Shown here: one piece after another, positions 33,320 to 61,735 of the stretch
How positions within the stretch are numbered: position 1 is the stretch's first letter
Layout of the letters: the number at the start of each line of letters is the position of its first letter
Source of the DNA: Ochotona curzoniae
Lineage: Eukaryota > Chordata > Mammalia > Lagomorpha > Ochotonidae
Assembly (NCBI RefSeq): GCF_017591425.1
Contig: NW_024466607.1
Span: forward strand, 8,502,501-8,566,500
Direction of reading: 5' to 3'
DNA length: 64,000 nt
Translations under genes and position numbers: made by a program
The notes under the pieces: generated by a model
Told to the model about the DNA's origin: nothing
Databases searched by the model: none
The model's input: the letters and a program-made list of their open reading frames with translations, nothing else

Positions 33320-33768
33320 AGCCACAAATATATTTACTTTTAACAAAGACATTAAAGATAAATGAACCGAGCATTCCATTTAAGAAGCTTTAGACACACA
33401 CACACACAATAAACAATTAATTTCATTATTGTTAAAAACTGATTGTGAAAAGCCTATTGGATGGATCAAGAAAGCAAACCTTTAGCATTAAGGAAAAAAA
33501 AAAACCAACAGGTATAAGTAAATGAAGAAAGGAACAAAAGTACAAACAACATTTAAAAAGTATAAGCTGAACTTGACGCATCATTTATCATTAAAACCTG
33601 AACCTTCAAAATGGACACAGCATTCCCATCAAACGTCAAGACCTCAAGTAATGATTTTTAAATTTTATCACATAAAACTTTAATTACATTTTCCAAGAGC
33701 TTTTTACAGTAGTTTTATGAACTTAATTTCATTTAAATTTATCTATTTTTTTTTAAATTGAAAAGGCA
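33320..33768. other. AT-rich island of unknown origin
   Basis: About 450 bases of strongly AT-rich DNA contain a short CA run and several A runs. No reading frame or known element was recognised. The last 40 bases resemble the reversed tail of a SINE (ttttttttaaattgaaaagg). It could be a decayed LINE 3' end or a unique AT-rich element. Confidence 0.5.
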
Positions 33769-34097
33769 GGGCCCGGCACAGTGGCCTAGCGGCTAAGGTC
33801 CTGACTTTGAACGTGCCGGGATCCCATATGGGCGCCGGTTCTAATCCCAGCAGCCCCACTTCCCATGCAGCTCCCTGCTTGTGGCCTGGGAAAGCAGTCG
33901 AAGATGGCCCAAAGCCTTGGGACCTGCACCCGAGTGGGATACACAGAGGAAACTTCTGGCTCCTGTCTCCGGATTAGCTCAGTTCTAGCCGTTACAACCG
34001 CTTGGGGAGTGAGCCATCAGATAGAAGATCTTCTATCTCTCCTCCTCTCTGTATATCTGCCTTTCCAATAAAAATAAATAAATCTTTTAAAAAAAGA
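33769..34097 (+). mobile_element. CSINE, full length
   Basis: An intact copy: gggcccggcacagtggccta head, ggatcccatatgggcgccgg, B box ggttctaatcccag, and tail tgtatatctgcctttccaat ending in an A run. It is one of the best preserved copies here. Confidence 0.95.
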
Positions 34098-34474
34098 ATG
34101 GACAGAGAAAGCGTAGCTCCCTGTCCACACCAGCGTCAGCCCGTGGCGTGGAAGGCGGGACCCCTTCTGCAGCACAGCCTGTGGGCACTGTCGTACAGGT
34201 GTCCAGCTGAGGCCGACTCCTGGGGACAGAGTCCAGAACGGGTTGCCCAGAGATGGTGAGGGGTTTGAGACAGGGAGTGTGTGGGGAGGTACATTTTAGG
34301 ATGGATGACATCCAACTCCGAATGTGAAAGAACCAACGACTGACGGGATGTGTCAATTCTCTCAAGAAACCTCTTACAAAAGCAAAAAATAAGCACACAT
34401 TCTATATTCAACATGTATGCACTTCTGTATCTGCATACAGTCATATAGTATATTTAAAAAACTTACACACTTGA

Positions 34475-34712
34475 GAGCTCACCATGGCGCAGTAGGTTAA
34501 GCTGTCATCTGGGTGCTGGTTTGAGTCCTACGGCTCCGCTGCCAAGCCAGCTTCCTGCCAACGTGCCTGGGGAAGCAGCAGAGGATGGCCCAGGCACTTG
34601 GACTTACCACTCGGTGGGAGATCAAGGTCCTAGCTACAGCCATCTGGGGATTGGACAGGCAGATCTGTCTCTCCTCCTAATCCTGCTTTCCAAATAAATG
34701 AGATCAGTCTCT
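34475..34712 (+). mobile_element. CSINE, old
   Basis: The head ccatggcgcagtaggttaag is followed by ggtttgagtcctacggctcc, agcagaggatggcccaggca and a short tail, with considerable loss in the 3' half. Confidence 0.7.
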
Positions 34713-35402
34713 TTACAAGAATAAATTACTATGGATTAAACATGATCTGGTTCCCTTAACGCAGCCTTCTGTTGAGGTGAGGGAAGGGCGGACGGAGGTG
34801 ATTTACCTGTGGTGTGTGGGAGGTGGTAGCATGCCCTGTGGGAAGGCAGTTCTAAGCACTGCTTGCTAGGCTGTTCGCTCTGTATCTACCGACCCCTGCT
34901 GCACCCCCAGACTCGGCGGCCAGGTGAACCAGGGTGGCCCCCCGATCTAGGACTGCAACCTCCATAAGCTGGAACCACCCTGCCTTCCCAGGGGGCTCTT
35001 CTCAGCTATTGTAGCTGCAGCCATAAAGTCAGGGCAGGTGTCTGGCAGAGGAGAGGGGCCAATGTTGCGGCTAGTCTTCAGTCTGGCCCAAACACAGCCT
35101 TGCGGCCATGAGGGGAGCAAAATCAGAAAACCGAAGATCTTTCTCTGAAGTCTTTCAAAAATCAGTCAGTCTGCTAACAACGCTCCTAGTTCTTCCCGCT
35201 GAAGAGCGTACCCGGTCACCGGCAGCACGGCTTCCCCTGCGAGCTTCCCCTGCCCCGGCCCCTTGTTCACCACCCAACCTTGTCCAAAACACTCGCAAGA
35301 CACACCACCATCCGCTCTCCTCCCTTCCCGGCACCAGCCCGTCCTTCCGCCTCCCTCTCCCTGAACAAGGTGCATCTGTCGCCCTCTCCGGCACTGCTGG
35401 GA

Positions 35403-35536
35403 CACTGGGAATGGGCTCCTCCAGGAAGCGGGCTATCCCCCCTAGTCCACACACACACACACACACACACACACAGTCGACCAGCACTGGGAATGGGCTC
35501 CTCCAGGAAGCGGGCTATCCCCCCTAGTACATACGT

Positions 35537-35585
<49 letters not shown>

Positions 35586-35592
35586 CGACCAG
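35403..35592. repeat. Tandem duplication containing CA microsatellites
   Basis: Two copies of a unit (cactgggaatgggctcctcc, aggaagcgggctatcccccc, CA run, cagtcgaccag) lie head to tail at 35403-35484 and 35485-35592. The second copy has the longer CA run (35540-35582). The non-CA parts are identical for more than 40 bases, so the duplication is recent. Confidence 0.9.
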
Positions 35593-35646
35593 CAGGCAGG
35601 TCACCCACCCCCACTCCTGCCACGCATGCACATGTACACACACACA

Positions 35647-35815
35647 CCCGCCTACCAGGGATCCCACTCAGACGTTACAGGTCACACTGCCAGAATGCAG
35701 CGCACACACACACATGCACACACACGCACACCCGCCTACCAGGGATCCCACTCAGTCCTTACAGGCCAGACTGCCAGACTGCAGCACGCACACACACACA
35801 CTGCCAGACTGCAGC
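35647..35815. repeat. 84-bp tandem repeat with CA segments
   Basis: Two copies of a unit beginning cccgcctaccagggatccca start at 35647 and 35731, each followed by actgccaga.tgcagc and a CA-rich spacer. A third partial copy of the end is at about 35791-35815. It is adjacent to, but different in sequence from, the duplication at 35403. Confidence 0.85.
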
Positions 35816-35995
35816 TCCCAAGGAAGGCCCACATTATTTTTCATTTCGACACCTTCACAACAAAACCACATTTCCTAACCTGACCTACTTCCGACAGAAA
35901 CCTGAGGCACAAGATGGAAAAGGCCTGGCAAGCAAGCCCGGGGTAGGACAGAGGGCTGAGGCCCGACAGACTCCAGCGTTTGCACTTCCAACAAC

Positions 35996-36001
35996 TTTAT
36001 T
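35996..36001 (-). terminator. MCM2: MCM2 poly(A) signal (AATAAA)
   Basis: The minus strand reads AATAAA about 610 bases past the MCM2 stop codon. Cleavage is expected near 35975-35985. No other canonical signal was seen between the stop codon and this site. Confidence 0.85.
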
Positions 36002-36611
36002 AAAAATCCAAAGTCTAGAAGTAAAACTTGACTGTACAAACAGGCGCGTGAGGAGGAAACGGGCACACAGCAGTGCACGGAGGAGCCGGCGATGGTGCCG
36101 GACAGCTGCGTGGGAACAGATGACCCTCAGGGCCCACACACAACGCCCAGGGCTGCCCCAACTTGGGGAAGTCAGCCCCATCACCCCAAAGGGCAAGTGC
36201 TCGTGGCCAGGGGACCCCTCCCGGCACTCCGGAGGAACCTGCGGGCTGAGCAGTGAGAAAGGAGACACTTGCCCCCGGCTCCGTGGCTGAAAGTGGCAAC
36301 AGCAACATCCACATGGGGACGCCCTGCTGACCCAAGGTGCCAGGTGAAGACAAACCAGCTGTTGAGCAGCTGGAGGAAAAAGCCAAAGCCTGTGCACCCA
36401 GAGGTGAGAGAAGCAGGAGGTGAAGCCAAAGGATTCAATACCTTCCTTCCGGGACACGGCCCCGAGCCCAGGAGACCAGCTGCAGCCGCGGGCCGGGCAG
36501 GCCTGAGCCGCAGCGCTCTGGGTTGAAGCCTGCACACGGGACAGAGCGACGGGGCGCTCGGCCCGGCTTCCCCACGCCAGGCCCGGGGAGTCTCTGCACC
36601 CAGGCAGGGCC

Positions 36612-50790
<14,179 letters not shown>

Positions 50791-50831
50791 GGCCGCACCG
50801 CGTCTTCCCCTCCACTCCTGCAGCAAACCAG

Positions 50832-50845
50832 TTTTCGCGCGAAAA
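50832..50845. promoter_or_regulatory. MCM2: E2F-type palindrome in the MCM2 promoter
   Basis: TTTTCGCGCGAAAA is a perfect 14-bp palindrome carrying two overlapping E2F sites (TTTCGCGC on each strand). It lies 42 bases upstream of the MCM2 ATG. MCM2-7 genes are known E2F targets induced at G1/S. The site is so close to the start codon that transcription probably starts within or beside it. Confidence 0.85.
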
Positions 50846-50891
50846 GTGGCTCACGTGACCCGGCAGAGCCCGGGAAGCGTCCGGAAAGAGG

Positions 50892-50907
50892 CGACGTCAT
50901 GACGTCG
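50892..50907. promoter_or_regulatory. CRE-like 16-bp palindrome
   Basis: CGACGTCATGACGTCG is a perfect inverted repeat with two GACGTCA half-motifs back to back. Each is one base short of the full CREB/ATF site TGACGTCA. It lies about 100 bases upstream of the MCM2 ATG. A further 14-bp palindrome, gcgtggcgccacgc, is at 50921-50934. Confidence 0.65.
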
Positions 50908-51105
50908 ACCTCAGAGCGGCGCGTGGCGCCACGCCCCCTCTCGGCAGGGCACCCAGGGGGCGGGCCAGAGTTCGGCCCCGCCCACACCGCTCTACCCGGT
51001 GATCCCATAGGGCCGACCAGAGTCTGTCCCCGCCCAACCCGCTCTCGGCTCCGCCTCCCGGGAGAAGTCCTGAAGGCTGGAGACGCTGCTGGGCCTAGCG
51101 AGGGG

Positions 51106-51123
51106 CAGCGCCACCTGCTGGCC
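51106..51123 (-). promoter_or_regulatory. CTCF-type motif between MCM2 and TPRA1
   Basis: The minus strand reads GGCCAGCAGGTGGCGCTG, a very close match to the CTCF core motif. It lies about 320 bases upstream of the MCM2 start codon and 1.5 kb upstream of TPRA1 exon 1. Binding is not shown by sequence alone. Confidence 0.7.
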
Positions 51124-52499
51124 ACACCGTCTGAGTTTTGCTGCGGCCATTTTGCGGAGGAAGCGAGCGTGGCCTAGAACCTGGTGTTCTGAGGCTTCGT
51201 GACTGTCCCCACACTAACCATGCTGGCCCTGTGATAGGGGAGACCCGCGTAGTAAGTGGACACTTGGCTCCCTGCGCCCACAAACGTTGGTCCCTCACTT
51301 CATCACCATGATAACTCTCCATCACAAACCAAGAGGCCAACCCCGGGCATGGTCATCCACTCCTGTGACCGGACAGCCGTGTGACTTCGCTGATACCATC
51401 CCACCTCGTGGCTCTGGGATGGCTATCAGGGAGCCCACGGCGAGTCACAGGGCCAGCCTGGCCCCGGGAGGCGTGGGCTGGCTCCCTCAGCCCCTGCGGT
51501 AGGACGGGGACCACAGCCGCGAATGGCAGCACCGACACAACCCTTGCTCCCCGCTTCCCTCCCGCCAACTGGTCCCAGCCGCGGTCCAGACTGGGAAAAA
51601 ACCAAGTCCCCGCATGAGGGTGGTGGTCTCCGCTCCCAGCCTCCTCACGGTTAGAACACAGATGCTTCCAGCCCAGCTAGGCAGGCACGGGTGTGTAATT
51701 TGGAGCGTGGAGGGAGCGGCGGTAATAACTGGGTGTCAGGATTGCCCAGATGGCTGTCCTCAGGACCCTGATGTGAGGGTTGGAGGTCATGGTGGACAGC
51801 TAGCTGCTCCTCAAGAAAGCCTGGAACAGGTGATGGGACGGGGAGCCTGCCAGATGCGGCTTGGTGGAGCCCAGGAACAGGTGCATGGAGAAAGAGGAGG
51901 GGGTGGAGAGAAGATGAGGACCCCGAGTCCGTGGGGCCTCACCAAGTGAGGGGGACAATGACAGGAGCAATCAGGGAAGGCTTCCCAGAGGAAGCTGCCC
52001 GATGGAAGGAGTACGTCCCAAACGCTGGGCCTCAGGGTGCCCTGCCGTCAACAGTGAGCAAGGTGGCTAATGACCACTCCGGCAGCGTTGTTAGGGTTTG
52101 GGGCGGGCGTCCAGACGACGCCCAGTAAAATGCTGGTCCGCCCTGACGGAGAAGGTCGAGGGGGCGAGGCACGCGGGGCAGACGCGTCCTTCACAGGAGG
52201 GCTTTGCGTCCCTCTGCCTCCCTGCCCAGGTGACACGCAGGTGGCCATTGCGGGTTGCCCCGCAGGCGGGAGGCACGCGACGGGGAGGATCCTTGAGACT
52301 CCGCCCCGGACAGTCAGGCCCGCCTGCTGGGCGCCGGTCTCCCAGATCAGTTCAGTAGCCCAGCTGCTGACACCTGGAAAGTGCCAGAAGTGGAGGGTGG
52401 CAAGAGGTGGAGCATCCATGACTCGAGTCCGCTCAAGTGGACCGCTTTTCGGTGAGAAACGCACCCGACTTCTTCCGCACGCAGCGGGGGCGTGCTGTC

Positions 52500-52640
52500 T
52501 CTTTAAGAGGTCAGCAGCTCGCCCCACCCCCTTGGAAATATGATTGGTCTCTTCGGTTTCCCTTTCGGCGAAGATCCTTTCCTATAGGCTACTGCGGTTG
52601 TGGGGGCGGGCCTAGGTGGCACTAGTAGGGACAGTGGTTG
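52500..52640 (+). promoter_or_regulatory. TPRA1: TPRA1 promoter
   Basis: An inverted CCAAT box (ATTGG, 52543-52547) and a GC-box-like gggggcgggcc (about 52604-52614) stand just before the CpG-rich first exon. There is no TATA box. The start site is estimated at about 52620-52660 from composition only. Confidence 0.65.
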
Positions 52641-52940
52641 TTTTGCAGTTTCGCCCGGACGGAAAAGACGCGCCCGCCTTCTGGGTCGCCGGAGCCGGGA
52701 AGGGCTGCGGGGCGTCCGGGCGTCCGGGCGTCCGGGTTTGGCGCGCTCGCCGCGGCGTGTCTTTTCGCGGAGTCAGCCGTCCGCCGCACTTGAACGACGC
52801 TCCCCGGCCCGAGCTAGCCTCTCTGCCGAACCCTGCACTGGAGGCCCGGGTCCCGCGGCCTGTGCGGGGTTCACGCACCCGGCTGCCGGCGGCCGATGGG
52901 CGGCCCAGAGGGCCGGGCCTGAGCGCGGCCCGAAGCTCAG
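52640..52940 (+). other. TPRA1: TPRA1 non-coding exon 1 (5' UTR)
   Basis: The CpG-rich exon ends at 52940 with a strong donor (CAG/GTAAGG). The upstream end is approximate. It contains a short tandem repeat of gggcgtcc (about 3.5 copies, 52710-52737) and an upstream ATG at 52896 opening an 8-codon reading frame that stops at 52922. No further untranslated exon was identified between here and exon 2. Confidence 0.7.
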
Positions 52941-53839
52941 GTAAGGAGATGACCCTGTCCCTGTCCCTCGCCGCGCCGTGACGCCCCAATCGCTGCCTTG
53001 GCTCTTTGGGACCAGGGATCGGGACCCGCCCACCCCCAGGTCCTCTCTGCTGGGGTGACCCTCTGACCACTCGAGGGGCGCAGCCTCAGAAGGAGGCCTT
53101 GGGGACGTCTCAGGGCCTGGGGAGAGGGTCAGGAAGGGCCCCACAAAGCTGCTGCAGGCCCCGGGGCAGAGCTCCAGGCCCCCCGACTTCCCGGCAGCTT
53201 CAAGGCCCTGGGGAGTGTCGTGTGTCAGCTGAGGCTCAGTCCAGCCTGGGGCTTCACTGTCCCACGGGGGACCCCTTTTCCCCTCCCCCAGGCTCCAGAC
53301 TTCCTCCTGGCGTGTGGAATAAGGGTGGGGGCCGACTTGGCCTGGCTACTCTGCAGCGAGAAGGGCGCAGCGTCCCCTTTCCCAACTTCCCCAGGCCGGG
53401 TGCTAGAGGGTCCCTTGTTCACACTGCAGTGTTCTCTGGAGAACTTGGGCTGTACCAGGCACGGCTGTTGGTTCTCAGACCCCGTGTAAACACACAGCCG
53501 GGAGAGGCCCCAGGCAGTAAGGAAAAGGCAGGTGGCTTACACAGGGACATGATCCAGGAGGGCTGCTTGGAGGAGGTTCCCAGACAGCTGGGGCCTGAGC
53601 AAGCAGGCAAAGCCAGAGGATCAGAACAGGCACAGGGCTCCCGTGGGGTTAAGAACAGCTTAAGAGGAAATGAGAGCCCAGGGCTGGCCAGTGGGAGACG
53701 CGACTGGCAGGGTGGGACGGAGAGCCTGGCAGGGTGGGCCGACACCGGGCCTTGGAGGCCCAGGGGAGGGAGGGGCGCTGGTCTCCCTTGCCTTTGCCCC
53801 CCGGGGCTTTGTTTTGTTGTTGTTTGGTTTGGTTTGGTT

Positions 53840-54030
53840 GCAGTGGCCAGGGCAGGGCAAAGCCAGAACCCAGGAACTTCAGCTGGGTCTCCCACATGGA
53901 TGCCTAAGCACTTGAGCCACCTGCTACCCCCCAAGTGCACTGGCAGGAAGTGGGCTCCCAAGCTGTGTAGCTGGCACTCACAGCAGGATAGTGCAGGCTT
54001 AACCCACTGTGCCACACAGCACTTAGCCCT
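53840..54030 (-). mobile_element. CSINE, old, in TPRA1 intron 1
   Basis: On the plus strand, the (ttggt)n-like lead-in is followed by gccagaacccaggaacttca, gctgggtctcccacatggat, the ggcaggaagtgggctcccaa block and taacccactgtgccacac. These are the reversed body and head of a C repeat. Confidence 0.7.
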
Positions 54031-54654
54031 GCTGTCTGGGCCTCTGGCTGCAGGGCCCTCTCTAGGTCAGTGTCCACCCCACCCCCATGCCAAGGGCGGA
54101 AGGACCGTGGGGGCAGGGCGCCTGTCACATGGAGTCCTTGCTATCCGGTTGCGGTTCCAGGGTTTGAAAGCTCCACAGCCTCCTCGGGGTGGAAGGCACA
54201 CTCAGAGGCCCCACAGCCCCTCTGCCCGGCTCAGGGTGACCCCTGGGAGAGGTGAGGTGAGACGCGGCCGAGAGGTGGGGAAGCCTAGAGAAGGCAGGAC
54301 CCTAGCCCAGGGGCACAGAGTGCGTGCCCAGGACCAGGGGCAGCCTGCTGCACTGGCTGGTGGCTGGGCAGGTGTTGGGAGGAGAGCTGGCCTGTGGAGG
54401 TGGCCTCTGGAATGTTAATGAGGCCACCAGCGCTATCTCCCAGTATGCCCCAGTTTCTCTGCTCCTGAGGCCTGGGGTTGCCCCTGGCGACCCAGTTGTC
54501 TACGGGCTCTGCCTCTAGCAGTCCCTGGGGACGCCCTGCCCTGTCCTCAACCAGCCCTCCTGCCTTCACCTTTCCCAGGAGCTGGTGGCCCCAAGGCCTG
54601 GAACCCAGCAGAAGGAAATGCAGAGTGTGTGATGCAGCACTCAGACCAGGCCAG

Positions 54655-54725
54655 GGGCCCAGCCTCTGTGGGCCTCTGCTTTCCTCTCCGTACAATGGGG
54701 CCAGAACTGATGCAAGCACATGTTC
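54655..54725 (+). repeat. MIR-like fragment
   Basis: The text gcctctgtgggcctctgctt then tcctctccgtacaatggggc resembles the MIR 'ctctgtgcctcagtttcctcatctgtaaaatgggg' part. Confidence 0.5.
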
Positions 54726-56970
54726 CCGCTTCCTTAGGGAACCCTGAGGCCCCCGTGTGCGTGCAGCAGGTCTGCACTGACGTGCTTTAAAACCACACTG
54801 TCGGTGACTGCGTCAGCGGGGACGTGTGCTGGCAACAACCTCCCAACTCCAGAGCGGTCCGCAGCTCTGGGGCAGGCCTGTGTCCTTGACCCTCAGGTGG
54901 AGGAGCGCAGGCTTGGAGAGCGGCACCTGCCAGACTAGCAGGTTGCTGACTGGCAGAGTGGGTACAAGAGAGCATCCGACATCCCTCCCTCCTTTCCTCA
55001 CACCCCACGCAGCCCTCCCCCGGTAAGCCACAGGTGCCCGTCACTGTGGCAGACAGACACGGTTTCTTTACCCTACCTTGTCAGGTGGTGGCTGACTGTC
55101 CCCTTGACATTCAGTGGAGGTGACCTGCCCAGGTCTCATGGCAGGCACGGGGCAAAGCCAGACGTGCAGCCCAGGGCTGCTTGACTCTGGACCCTGTATT
55201 AGCTGGAAGCCCCTCCAGCGAACCCAAGAACCCAGACTCAGATGGGCCTAAGCTGGAAGGGAACAGAACCAACTGCGCTTTGTAACCGGGACATGTTAGG
55301 TGGCAGGTGCGACTGGATGCAGGGACCCGAGGAAGGCCCCCAACTCTTGGCCGGGTGCAACTCCTTGTTAAGTTTCATACCTGTTGGGGTGTTTCATACT
55401 TGGCCAGGGTGATGTAACACCCTGATTGGCCAGGCCCAGATCCTGTGCTGCCCCCACCCTCAGGCAAAGCCCTGTCCTCTCGTGCCAGAACTGGTGCAGT
55501 CACTCCCCAGGGTCGGGGGCACTTCTGATCCCTCCAGCTCCCCTCCAACAGCCCTCCTGTGGCAGCACCTGGGCACGTGGTGCCCTCTGACCTGGTCCCA
55601 CCAGCCTCTGAGTTCGTCCCGCCTCTGCGGCCGCACCTGCCAGCATTCCGCCCTCTAGGCAGGCCTGTGCCCACTCCCACCTCAGGGCTGGAGTGTTTGC
55701 TGTTGTCTGGGGTTCTCCCCTGCTGGTGCCTGTGGAAACAAGACAGATTACCTGTGTCTGTTGCATGTCGCTCTGGGTGCCAGCTGCCCAAGGACACACA
55801 CGGGGGCCGCCCTGGCATCAGGCCCCGGAGTCTTTTCTGTGCCTCCCATTGTCTGCCCCGCCCAGTTAAACCTTCTTTACACTTCTGTTGAGATGCCCGC
55901 CTCCCCCACGCGGTGAGCGCCCTTGGAGTGGAAGGCTGTGTGGGGGCAGGCCTAGCTTGCCCTGCAGTCTGCTGCTTCTGAGTGCCTGCACTTGAACCTG
56001 GCCCAAGGCAGGTGCTCCGTAAGGTCTGCAAAGCAAGTGCAGGAATCAGGGAGGGGGGAGCTTCTTTGTTCACATCTCTCATCACACGGCGGTGTGTCCC
56101 CCTGGGCTGTGCCCTGGACATGTCATTCTTCTGACCTCTGACCTCTGCTGAAGTAACCTCCAGCGTGCCCCTCACGGGTGTGTGAACATCCCTGCGTGAC
56201 CACCACCCGGCTCAGGCCCCCTGAAACAGATGTGCCCTCCACCTACACGGGGGCCAGCCTGGACCGCATTCCTGCATGGACCATACCACCTGCAGGTGGC
56301 ATGCCTGGCTCCACTCGACACCGGGCCCAGTAAAGGTGGGCTGTGGCCGGGTGCTGCCGAGCGTTCTTCAGGCTGCTGAGAATTCCCTGGCATGAACCTT
56401 CCCTCCTGTGTATCCCACTGCCAGCAGGTCCCTGGCTGCCCGCAGCCTGCGGCTTGTCATGAATGCCTGTCTGTACCGTTTCTGCTGCAGATGGAGACAG
56501 CAACAGCAGCAGTCAGTGCTCTCAACGCCGCCCCTGCTAAGTGGCCCTCTGCAGAAGCGCCTGCCGCCTTTCCTCAGGGACACCAAGCTGGACTCCTGGC
56601 TTGCCGTGCTCAGCTGCCCCCGGCCTTGGGAGCCCAGTTCCCTCGGCCACGTCTTCACTCGAAGGCCTGTGTGTCCCCCAGCCATGTCCCAAGGCGGCAG
56701 CAGCGGAGGGAGGGCCCAGCTCAGGCAGTGTGCGATACTCGGCCGTGACCCTCAGCAGCTGTGTGGCAGGCAGAGTGGAACCACAGGTGCTGGGTGCCAG
56801 GATCTCCCCACGCACAGGACCTGTTGGAGGTGCCCTTGGGTGGGGACTCGGACACGGGACAGACCAGGAGGTCGGAGCGGGCGTTCGAGCTGTGCCCGTC
56901 ACCTCTGCTCACCACCTCCACTGCCAGGCCCCACGGAGACACCCCTTTAAAGTCCACCAGGCAGGCCTGA

Positions 56971-61131
<4,161 letters not shown>

Positions 61132-61405
61132 GGGGTCTGCCACAGCCCACCCACACCTGCTGGGCTGGGAGCAGCCGACCTGGCAGTACCTTCTGGAGTC
61201 TGGGTGGCAGCCACATTCGGGCCTGTCTGCGGGGGCTCCCAGGACCCCATGGCCACCCCACCTGCCCTCGCCCTGCTTGGGGGGCATGGCCGAGGGCCCC
61301 TGCCTTCCTCAGCCCGCCCTGCCCTGTTCCCATGACACTCTGGCCTTCTCAGAGCCCTCCAGGATGGCTGAACTGAAGCATGTATATTTTCTGGGTCTAT
61401 TTTTT

Positions 61406-61411
61406 AATAAA
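61406..61411 (+). terminator. TPRA1: TPRA1 poly(A) signal (AATAAA)
   Basis: A canonical AATAAA within ttttttaataaaaagg lies 275 bases after the TPRA1 stop codon. Cleavage is expected near 61425-61435, giving a 3' UTR of about 300 bases. Confidence 0.9.
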
Positions 61412-61629
61412 AAGGGAAAAGAGGCAGTTGGTGTTGGAAATGCCAGGGCTGAACCCGGTTGGGGAAGGGGCTTGGAGGCTCCTGGAGCCGCTGCCCTCTA
61501 CCAGGTGGCACTGGCCAGCACCCAGGTCCTGGGCTGGCCGGGAAGTTGAATCCTGTGTTTGAGCAGAAAAAGCTGACATGGCCGAAGACCTCCCCAGTTG
61601 TGCCAGCCATGTCTCCCTCAGTGTTTGGG

Positions 61630-61735
61630 GCGGCTCCTGGCTTCAGCCTAGCCCAGCCCTGGCTGTTGGGACTGGGAGAGAACCAGCAGATGGAAGATTT
61701 CTCTGTCTTTCAATTTAAACACACACACATACAAC
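61630..61735 (+). mobile_element. CSINE 3' fragment with CA tail
   Basis: ggcggctcctggcttcagcc, then gagaaccagcagatggaaga, then ctctgtctttcaatttaaac and a short CA run make up the 3' third of a C repeat. Confidence 0.7.

Larger units (their letters stand above)
30264..35995. other. PODXL2-MCM2 spacer
   Basis: This 5.7 kb separates the start of PODXL2 from the 3' end of MCM2. It holds the PODXL2 promoter side (to about 30.65 kb), a G-quadruplex motif at 30861 and a dense block of CSINEs (31.0-34.7 kb, including an inverted pair and a nested insertion). An AT-rich island of unclear origin (33.3-33.77 kb) and a CA-linked minisatellite cluster (35.4-35.8 kb) complete it. No gene was recognised. 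Confidence 0.8.
50791..52640. other. MCM2-TPRA1 divergent intergenic region
   Basis: About 1.8 kb separate the two divergent starts. It contains the MCM2 promoter elements (50832-50934), a CTCF-type motif (51106-51123) and the TPRA1 promoter (about 52500-52640). The middle part (51.2-52.4 kb) is unique, moderately GC-rich sequence in which I recognised nothing. Confidence 0.8.

Noticed and set aside
35280..36290. 336-codon plus-strand open frame with His-Thr repeats
   Set aside because: It is a translation of CA microsatellites and of the antisense of the MCM2 3' UTR. It shows no protein-like features.
53006..54418. 470-codon open frame on the plus strand in TPRA1 intron 1
   Set aside because: It lies in GC-rich intronic DNA, runs through an inverted CSINE and low-complexity sequence, and resembles no protein family. 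It is best explained by base composition.
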